DNA of 37,343 bases from Micromonospora sp. U21 (GTDB lineage: Bacteria > Actinomycetota > Actinomycetes > Mycobacteriales > Micromonosporaceae). Every line of letters begins with the position of its first letter. The stretch's first letter is position 1. The notes beneath the pieces are model-generated. The model was not told the DNA's origin. It did no database searches and saw only the letters and a list, made by a program, of their open reading frames with translations. Both the position numbers and the translations under genes were made by a program. The DNA lies in assembly GCF_018070045.1 (NCBI RefSeq), contig NZ_JAGPYK010000046.1, forward strand, positions 1 to 37,343, read 5' to 3'. Below are positions 32,901-37,343 of the stretch, piece by piece.

Positions 32901-33281
32901 GAGGTCAGCACGGCGTGGACCTTCCGGTCCCGGCACGTGCCGGGCGAGGACCACCGGCCGCTGCCGGTGTCCGCCATCCGGTTCACGCCGCCGCTCGACG
33001 AGGCCAATGCCGCCCCGGCCGGCCGGAGCCTGGCCATCCCGGTGCAGGTGCACCGGCAGCCCGCCGCCACCGGCTCGCGGGTGACCGGGTTGACCGTCGA
33101 CGTCTCGTACGACGGCGGCCAGAGCTGGCGACCCGCCCAGGTCCGGCACGGCGGGCACGGCTGGACGGCCACCGTCCGGCATCCCGCCGGTGCCGGATAC
33201 GCGTCCCTGCGGGCCACCGCCCGGGATGCCGCCGGCAACACGGTGACCGAACGGATCATCCAGGCGTACCGCCTGCGGTGA
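29967..33281 (+). CDS. Secreted S8-family subtilase, large multidomain
   Basis: 1104 residues. Signal peptide with a likely cut near residue 26 (AVAVAAPS), then a propeptide-like region starting with VTLLTGDRVTV. The catalytic triad is Asp230 (VAVLDTGVD), His262 (GHGTHVAS) and Ser437 (SGTSMAAPHV), with oxyanion Asn358 (SAGND). The C-terminal ~600 residues are beta-rich domains with no clear signature beyond Fn3/Ig-like character. I use the TTG at 29967 because GAGGAGGA ends 4 bases upstream; an ATG at 29985 would shorten the signal n-region. The upstream palindrome may regulate it. Likely a degradative exoprotease; substrate unknown. Confidence 0.93.
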   Translation: MHRSSRMAAAVVVALGLGSPAVAVAAPSTTAATPDAVGRTSTNAASPTTTVTLLTGDRVTVTASGSAVVRPGAGRTDIRFLTTRDDGHLTVLPQDALPLVRAGRVDRRLFDVTGLIAAGYDDARRDHLPVLVTGDAGANRRAAAPAGLTVTTQLPAIGGVAARADKQRAATVWTALTGAGARVGTAGGADRIWLDGRRQITLDHSVPQIGAPAAHQAGFTGQGVRVAVLDTGVDANHPDLTGRIAESQNFTEAPDAGDTVGHGTHVASIIAGSGAASGGRYRGVAPDAMLLNGKVCEDAGCPESAILAGMQWAAVDQHADVINMSLGGRDTPAVDPLEAAVESLTAQTGALFVISAGNDGTDGSVGSPSTADAALAVGAVDRDDALADFSSRGPRVGDAGLKPDLTAPGVEIVAARGDGTLLGEPVGEKYVSLSGTSMAAPHVTGAVALLAQQHTGWEAAQLKATLMASAKPHPAQTAFQQGAGRVDVARAITQRVVSDPVSVSFGQPAWPHSDDTPVTREVGWRNDGPDPLTLDLTLEVTGPNGQPAPAGMFALGASQVTVPAGGTAGTTVTADTRLGTDGHWTGRIVARSGSAVAVTPVAVNREVESYQLTVRHLDTTGAAATDHITALVDLDTFATYDLYDPDGTVDTRVPKGRYGLVSLLFAADGVAQLAQPELVIDGDTTRTVDARKARPVRTAVPERSAAPALVDIGANWVTDDRAYGFGVISPDFTGLATGHLGRAVSGDRFFATVSSQWAQPEVANSPYPYALSEKFSGRMPTGFDKTYRSRDLASVTHRFRGGYPGLTAERVVFPHLDPDLGGWAVGLTTVVPGQRVEHYNTRGLRWSSELMFGVPTDEGWPDLKASLTAEPRVYRPGRHTRESWNSAPYGPSFPAPRWPGQGVTRLGDEIQVDVPLHSDAEGHAGGSVADSARTALYRDGVLVGELPQPAFGQFTVPPGAARYRLEVSSKRSFTDLSTEVSTAWTFRSRHVPGEDHRPLPVSAIRFTPPLDEANAAPAGRSLAIPVQVHRQPAATGSRVTGLTVDVSYDGGQSWRPAQVRHGGHGWTATVRHPAGAGYASLRATARDAAGNTVTERIIQAYRLR

Positions 33282-33288
33282 GGCGTAC

Positions 33289-33329
33289 CCCGTCCGGGTC
33301 CGCGGCCGAGCGCCGCGGACCCGGACGGG
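33289..33329. terminator. Strong bidirectional terminator between subtilase and dapD
   Basis: Perfect 17-bp stem CCCGTCCGGGTCCGCGG (33289-33305) / CCGCGGACCCGGACGGG (33313-33329), 7-base loop. It lies between two convergent genes, 7 bases after the subtilase stop and 3 bases before the dapD stop. Confidence 0.8.
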
Positions 33330-33332
33330 CCG

Positions 33333-34292
33333 TCAGTCGTTGGCGTGCAGAGCGGTGTTCAGCTCGATGCCCCGGCCGGTGCGCGGGCGGGCCTCCAGCG
33401 CGCCGTTGACCGAGTTCCGCCAGAACAGCAGGCCGTCGACGCCGGACAGTTCCCGGGCCTTGACCACCCGGCCGTCCGGCAGAGTGATCTTCGAGGCGGC
33501 GGTGATGTAGCAGCCGGCCTCGACCACGCAGTCGTCGCCGAGCGAGATGCCGACGCCGGCGTTCGCGCCGATCAGGCTCCGCTCACCGATGCTCACCTTC
33601 TCGGTGCCGCCACCGGAGAGGGTGCCCATGATCGAGGCGCCGCCACCGACGTCGGAGCCGTCGCCGACCAGCACGCCCTGCACGATCCGACCCTCCACCA
33701 TCGAGGTGCCCACGGTGCCGGCGTTGAAGTTGACGAAGCCCTCGTGCATCACGGTGGTGCCGGCGGCCAGGTGCGCGCCGAGCCGGACCCGGTCCGCGTC
33801 GGCGATCCGTACACCGGCGGGCACCACGTAGTCGGTCATCCGGGGGAACTTGTCCACCCCGTACACCGCCAGGTGGCGGCCGGCGGCCCGCTCGATCACC
33901 CGCAGCTCGTCCACCCGCTCCGGCGGGCACGGCCCGGCGGAGGTCCACGCCACGTTGGCCAGTTTGCCGAAGATGCCGTCCAGGTTGAGCTGGTTGGGCC
34001 GGACCAGGCGGTGCGAGAGCAGGTGCAGCCGGAGGTACGCGTCCGGAGCGTCCTTGATCGGGTCGTCCAGCGAGCCGATCACGGTGACCACCTGGACGGT
34101 ACGCAGACCAGGCAGCGACCGGTCGCCGAGCGCGGCCGGCGGCAGGTCGAGCACGTCCGTCTCGTCCTCGCCGGCGACCAGCGGCAGCTCACCCAGGCCC
34201 AGCTTGCCGGTCGGGTACCAGGTGTCGAGCACCTGCTCGTCGGCCGTGACGGTGGCCAGGCCGATGCCCCAGGCGGAATCTGCGGACGTCAC
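33333..34292 (-). CDS. dapD: Tetrahydrodipicolinate N-succinyltransferase
   Basis: 319 residues, the long actinobacterial DapD form (317 in M. tuberculosis; E. coli has 274). It adds succinate from succinyl-CoA to tetrahydrodipicolinate, the first step of the succinylase branch to diaminopimelate. The N-terminal alpha/beta domain is followed by a left-handed beta-helix (VSIGERSLIGANAGVGISLGDDC region). GTG start at 34292 with GAGAGG upstream. Divergent from dapE across a ~135-base region that carries a diverged repeat. Confidence 0.95.
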   Translation of the reverse strand: MTSADSAWGIGLATVTADEQVLDTWYPTGKLGLGELPLVAGEDETDVLDLPPAALGDRSLPGLRTVQVVTVIGSLDDPIKDAPDAYLRLHLLSHRLVRPNQLNLDGIFGKLANVAWTSAGPCPPERVDELRVIERAAGRHLAVYGVDKFPRMTDYVVPAGVRIADADRVRLGAHLAAGTTVMHEGFVNFNAGTVGTSMVEGRIVQGVLVGDGSDVGGGASIMGTLSGGGTEKVSIGERSLIGANAGVGISLGDDCVVEAGCYITAASKITLPDGRVVKARELSGVDGLLFWRNSVNGALEARPRTGRGIELNTALHAND

Positions 34293-34323
34293 TGTTGCAC
34301 CTCTCGGTCGCGGCCGGACCGGC

Positions 34324-34403
34324 CTCTGCTCACGACGGCGAGGCTCGCAAGCTCACTCCTCCCGCTCCCCGCAGGGGCCCGCAAGCTCGCTCCTCGCGCT
34401 GAC
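34324..34403. repeat. Two diverged copies of the interspersed GCTCACTCCTC repeat between dapD and dapE
   Basis: The unit GGCTCGCAAGCTCACTCCTC... (34342-34366) and GGCCCGCAAGCTCGCTCCTC... (34376-34400) match at 22 of 25 bases. They share the core of the tandem repeat at 5519-5668, which has 5 more bases between GCAA and GCTCAC. It occupies much of the dapD-dapE intergenic region. Confidence 0.8.
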
Positions 34404-34414
34404 AGACCTGAAGG

Positions 34415-34420
34415 TACCGT
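34415..34420 (+). promoter_or_regulatory. Candidate -10 hexamer for leaderless dapE
   Basis: TACCGT, 7 bases before the ATG at 34428, just downstream of the repeat. Confidence 0.5.
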
Positions 34421-34427
34421 GCGAACC

Positions 34428-35501
34428 ATGGAGAACCCGCTGACCCCCGAGGTCCTCGCCGATCCGGTGGCGCTGACCCGTGCTCTGGTCGACATCGAGT
34501 CCGTGTCGCTCGACGAGAAGGCGATCGCCGACTGTGTTGAAGAGGTGCTGCGGGGCGTACCGCACCTGACCACCCACCGACACGGCAACACGGTGATGGC
34601 GCGCACCGACCTGGGTCGCTCGCTGCGCGTCGTGCTGGCCGGGCACCTGGACACGGTTCCGTTGAACAACAACTTCCCGTCGACCATGCGCGGCGACCTG
34701 ATGTACGGCTGCGGCACCTCGGACATGAAGTCCGGCGTCGCGTACGCGCTGCACCTCGCCGTGACCCTGCCCGAGCCGCGCTACGACGTGACGTACTTCT
34801 TCTACGAGGCCGAGGAGATCGAGTCCCGGTACAACGGGCTGAACCTGGTCGCGCAGGCGTACCCGGAGTGGCTGGAGGCGGACTTCGCCGTCCTGCTGGA
34901 GCCGACGTACGGCATCGTCGAGGCGGGCTGCCAGGGCACCATGCGGTCGACGGTCACCACCACCGGGGTGCGGGCCCACTCGGCGCGCTCCTGGCACGGC
35001 GTGAACGCCATCCACGCCGCCGGCGAGGTGCTCCGCCGGCTTCAGACGTACGAGGCCCGCCGGGTCACGATCGACGGCTGCGACTACCGCGAGGGCATGA
35101 ACGCGGTGCGGATCCACGGCGGGGTGGCCGGCAACGTGGTCCCGGACCGGTGTGAGATCGAGGTCAACTACCGGTTCGCCCCGGACCGCACCCCGGCCGA
35201 GGCGGAGGCGCATCTGCGGGAGGTCTTCGCGGGCTTCGAGTTGGCCGTGACCGACGTGGCGGCCGGTGCCCTGCCCGGGCTGGAGGCGGCTCCGGCGAAG
35301 GAGTTCCTGGCGGCGGTCGGCGCGGCGCCGATCGGCAAGCTGGGCTGGACGGACGTGGCCCGGTTCGCGGCCATGGGCATCCCCGCGCTGAACTTCGGCC
35401 CGGGTGACCCCAACCTGGCCCACCACCCGGACGAGCACGTCGAGATCACCAAGATCCGCGACGGCGCCGCGACCCTGCACCGCTGGCTGGCCCCAGCCTG
35501 A
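34428..35501 (+). CDS. dapE: Succinyl-diaminopimelate desuccinylase
   Basis: 357 residues, M20 metallopeptidase. Metal ligands and catalytic residues: His73 and Asp75 (GHLDTVP), Asp99 (GTSDMKSG), Glu129/Glu130 (YEAEEIE). It releases L,L-diaminopimelate from the succinylated compound. ATG chosen because the conserved N-terminus starts there (MENPLTPEVLADPVALTRALVDIES) and a TACCGT hexamer is placed 7 bases upstream. A long perfect hairpin follows its stop by 16 bases. Confidence 0.95.
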   Translation: MENPLTPEVLADPVALTRALVDIESVSLDEKAIADCVEEVLRGVPHLTTHRHGNTVMARTDLGRSLRVVLAGHLDTVPLNNNFPSTMRGDLMYGCGTSDMKSGVAYALHLAVTLPEPRYDVTYFFYEAEEIESRYNGLNLVAQAYPEWLEADFAVLLEPTYGIVEAGCQGTMRSTVTTTGVRAHSARSWHGVNAIHAAGEVLRRLQTYEARRVTIDGCDYREGMNAVRIHGGVAGNVVPDRCEIEVNYRFAPDRTPAEAEAHLREVFAGFELAVTDVAAGALPGLEAAPAKEFLAAVGAAPIGKLGWTDVARFAAMGIPALNFGPGDPNLAHHPDEHVEITKIRDGAATLHRWLAPA

Positions 35502-35517
35502 CCCGCCCCGCTGCCGG

Positions 35518-35574
35518 TGATCAAGAGGTTTGCGTCAGCCGGGCCCGTTGTCGGTGACGCAAACCTCTTGATCA
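35518..35574. terminator. 20-bp perfect hairpin after dapE, probably a repeated intergenic element
   Basis: TGATCAAGAGGTTTGCGTCA (35518-35537) and its complement (35555-35574), 17-base loop containing CGGGCCCG. It is the terminator candidate for dapE, and its left arm also contains the stop codon of the small minus-strand gene at 35535-35705. Confidence 0.7.
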
Positions 35575-35705
35575 GCTCCGGACGGGGTGGGGGAGAGGGG
35601 CTGGGGTTCGTCCAGTTGGCGGGTGCGGCGGCGCTCGGCCACCACGTCTCGGATCCGTCGCTGCATCTGGCGACGGATCCGGATCATCTCGTTGTTGCTG
35701 ATCAC
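35535..35705 (-). CDS. Small basic protein between dapE and the LOG genes
   Basis: 56 codons from a GTG at 35705, preceded by GGGGAGGAG with a 5-base gap, one of the best ribosome sites in the window. The chain begins MISNNEMIRIRRQMQRRIRD and is strongly basic in the first 35 residues, then Pro/Ser-rich. The last ~13 residues and the stop are encoded by the hairpin element, so the native end may have been replaced by the repeat. No known family. Convergent with dapE. Confidence 0.55.
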   Translation of the reverse strand: MISNNEMIRIRRQMQRRIRDVVAERRRTRQLDEPQPLSPTPSGADQEVCVTDNGPG

Positions 35706-35737
35706 GCTGTCTCCTCCCCCGAAGGCGCGCGCCCGGG

Positions 35738-35750
35738 CATACCCGGTATG
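35738..35750. promoter_or_regulatory. Palindrome CATACCCGGTATG upstream of the small gene
   Basis: Perfect 13-base palindrome with a central C, 33 bases before the GTG of the small minus-strand gene and about 110 before the first LOG gene. Differs by one base from the site at 29894-29906. Confidence 0.5.
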
Positions 35751-35847
35751 TGAATAGTAAGACGTACGAGCGAGCCGAATAGTTGCCCAAGATCTCGAAC
35801 TATTTCTCGGCGTCCCCGCCCCGCACCCCCGACAGCTGCCGCTCCAC

Positions 35848-35853
35848 TACGGT
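35848..35853 (+). promoter_or_regulatory. Candidate -10 hexamer for the first LOG gene (leaderless)
   Basis: TACGGT, 7 bases before the ATG at 35861. Confidence 0.45.
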
Positions 35854-35860
35854 TGCTCCC

Positions 35861-36724
35861 ATGAGCCAGAGCAACGGGCGGGAGGCCGGCCGCGGTCCCG
35901 GACAGGAGCGGCATCGGGGCCCGGTGACGCTGCGCCGGGGCGCGATTCCGAGCAGCACCGCTGACCAGCGGCTGCTGGACTCACGCGGGCGGGGTGACTG
36001 GAAGACCAGGGACGCCTGGCGGGCGCTGCGCATCCTCTCCGAGTTCGTCGAGGGCTTCGACACACTTGCCGACCTGCCGCCGGCGGTCAGTGTCTTCGGC
36101 TCGGCGCGCAGCGGCCCGGACACCGTCGAGTGCCGCCTGGCCGAGCAGCTGGGCGGCGCGCTGGCCCGGGCCGGCTACGCGGTGATCACCGGTGGTGGGC
36201 CGGGGGTGATGGAGGCCGCCAACCGGGGGGCCAGTGAGGCCGGCGGGCTCTCCGTCGGGCTCGGCATCGAGCTCCCGTTCGAGCAGGGCATCAACGAATG
36301 GGTCGACCTCGCCATCGACTTCCGCTACTTCTTCGCCCGCAAGACGATGTTCGTCAAGTACGCGCAGGCGTTCGTGGTGCTGCCCGGCGGATTCGGCACC
36401 ATGGACGAGCTGTTCGAGGCGCTCACCCTGGTGCAGACCGGCAAGGTCACCCGGTTCCCGGTGGTGCTGATGGGGGTCGCCTACTGGCAGGGGCTGCTCG
36501 ACTGGATGCGCGACACGATGGCCGCCGGCGGCAAGATCGGGCCCGTCGACCTGGAGCTGATCTGCCTCACCGACGACGTCAACGCGGCGGTCCGGCACAT
36601 CATCCAGGCCGAGGCGACGCTCTCCGCCGAGCAGGAGGCGGTCCGTGACGAGGCCGTCGCCCGTACCGGTGCCGACCAGCGGGCCGCCGCAGAGCAGGCG
36701 GCCGACCAGCCGCGGGAGAGCTGA
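35861..36724 (+). CDS. TIGR00730/LOG-family protein with N- and C-terminal extensions
   Basis: 287 residues. Rossmann-type LOG fold with GGGPGVMEAAN at 111-121 and PGGFGTMDE at 175-183, motifs of cytokinin riboside 5'-monophosphate phosphoribohydrolase (LOG) and related nucleotide N-glycosidases. The N-terminal ~70 residues (charged, including RGAIPSSTADQRLLD) and the Ala/Glu-rich C-terminal ~45 residues go beyond the minimal fold. It corresponds to the LOG-like gene in the conserved dapD/dapE neighbourhood of actinobacteria. Exact substrate uncertain. It overlaps the next paralogue by one base. Confidence 0.88.
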   Translation: MSQSNGREAGRGPGQERHRGPVTLRRGAIPSSTADQRLLDSRGRGDWKTRDAWRALRILSEFVEGFDTLADLPPAVSVFGSARSGPDTVECRLAEQLGGALARAGYAVITGGGPGVMEAANRGASEAGGLSVGLGIELPFEQGINEWVDLAIDFRYFFARKTMFVKYAQAFVVLPGGFGTMDELFEALTLVQTGKVTRFPVVLMGVAYWQGLLDWMRDTMAAGGKIGPVDLELICLTDDVNAAVRHIIQAEATLSAEQEAVRDEAVARTGADQRAAAEQAADQPRES

Positions 36725-37269
36725 TGGCGGCGATCTGCGTCTTCTGCGCCTCCTCCCGTACCCTCGACCAGCGCTGGCTCGACCTGGCCGCCGAGACCGG
36801 CGCGGAGCTGGCCCGGCGTGGGCACACGCTGGTCAGCGGCGGCGGCTGCGTCGGCATGATGGGCGCGCTGGCGGACGGCGCGCGGGCCGCCGGTGGCCGC
36901 ACCCTGGGCGTGATCCCGCAGGCGCTGGTGGACCTGGAAGTCGCCGACCTGGCCTCGGACGAGCTGTTGGTGACCGACTCGATGGCCACCCGCAAGACCG
37001 TGATGATCGACAAGTCGGACGCGTTCCTCACCCTGCCCGGCGGGCTGGGCACCCTGGACGAGCTGTTCGAGGTCTGGACCACCGCCACCCTCGCCCTGCA
37101 CACCAAGCCGATGGTGCTGATCGACACCGACGGTTTCTACCGGCCGCTGCTGGACTGGCTCGGCACGCTCGGCGACCAGCACTTCCTCAAGCCGGCCGGT
37201 CTCAACCTCCTCACCGTCGCCAACTCCATCCCCACCGCCCTGGACGCCCTGGAATCCCACCTAACCTGA
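36724..37269 (+). CDS. Second TIGR00730/LOG-family protein
   Basis: 181 residues, close to the minimal LOG length. SGGGCVGMMG at 38-47 and PGGLGTLDE at 105-113 are conserved. The start overlaps the previous stop (TGATG), so the two paralogues are made together. The pair may form hetero-oligomers or act on different nucleotides (inference). This one is the better match to characterised cytokinin-activating LOG proteins by size. The tail of the window follows. Confidence 0.9.
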   Translation: MAAICVFCASSRTLDQRWLDLAAETGAELARRGHTLVSGGGCVGMMGALADGARAAGGRTLGVIPQALVDLEVADLASDELLVTDSMATRKTVMIDKSDAFLTLPGGLGTLDELFEVWTTATLALHTKPMVLIDTDGFYRPLLDWLGTLGDQHFLKPAGLNLLTVANSIPTALDALESHLT

Positions 37270-37343
37270 CCCACCCCCACCCCCACACCCACCCCACCCG
37301 GCCCTCTCCCCGGCCCCGCGCCCGGGCCCTCCCCACCCCGTCG
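37270..37343. other. C-rich low-complexity end of the window
   Basis: Pyrimidine-rich strand with runs such as CCCACCCCCACCCCCACACCC. No gene or hairpin is recognised in the bases available. Confidence 0.4.

Noticed and set aside
29922..33182. A minus-strand open frame of ~1086 codons opposite the subtilase
   Set aside because: The subtilase has a signal peptide and complete catalytic triad; the opposite frame has only biased composition.
33858..34427. Lysine riboswitch controlling dapD or dapE
   Set aside because: The intergenic space is short, mostly filled by the repeat, and dapE looks leaderless; no L-box-like structure is visible.

Overview
The window is high-GC DNA with overlapping (ATGA/GTGA) gene starts, GTG/TTG starts, Pup-proteasome-era actinobacterial gene families and a mycothiol gene (mshB). 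It reads as an actinomycete chromosome, most likely Micromonosporaceae (Micromonospora/Salinispora-like). That family-level placement is inference from gene content and repeat style, not from an alignment.

Left part (1-7512): a minus-strand succinate dehydrogenase operon of the mycobacterial Sdh1 type (sdhC-sdhA-sdhB, ending in a strong hairpin), then a minus-strand tldD-pmbA peptidase pair whose junction is occupied by a 62-bp tandem repeat, then a decayed Uma2-type nuclease gene. Next (7721-13787) is a complete plus-strand oligopeptide/dipeptide ABC transporter: two ATPases, two permeases and a lipoprotein binding protein that has its own promoter region and a perfect Shine-Dalgarno.

Middle part (13931-20150) is the accessory zone. 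It holds a divergent regulatory locus (an XRE protein with a beta-rich C-terminal domain, facing a small charged protein coupled to an XRE/TPR-like regulator), a divergent quinone oxidoreductase/HxlR pair resembling the known Qor-QorR redox switch, and a mosaic stretch (17736-20150). In that stretch, two extra copies of the 3' end of the neighbouring S9 peptidase gene bracket a DUF1737 gene, a beheaded alpha/beta hydrolase, a broken terminator element and an unrecognised lipoprotein.

Right part (20149-37343) is mostly conserved actinobacterial core: S9 peptidase, mshB with two small membrane proteins, a CG3035-type GNAT, ferredoxin-dapC, tyrA, a SIMPL protein, a P-loop kinase, a sugar O-acetyltransferase, a large secreted subtilase, divergent dapD/dapE, and two tandem LOG-family genes. 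The order mshB ... ferredoxin-dapC ... dapD/dapE ... LOG matches, as I remember it, the Rv1170-Rv1205 order in M. tuberculosis. dapC, dapD and dapE serve the succinylase branch of diaminopimelate/lysine synthesis.

The most useful observations are: (i) the recurrent 3'-end fragments of the S9 gene; (ii) a repeat that supplies both ribosome-binding site and start codon of pmbA; (iii) at least seven genes whose start codon lies exactly 7 nt after a TANNNT -10 hexamer, predicting leaderless mRNAs; (iv) several perfect palindromes that look like operators; and (v) small genes and decayed genes that automatic annotation would probably miss. No tRNA, rRNA, CRISPR array, transposase or integrase was seen. 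No stretch longer than 300 bases lacks a gene or gene remnant.
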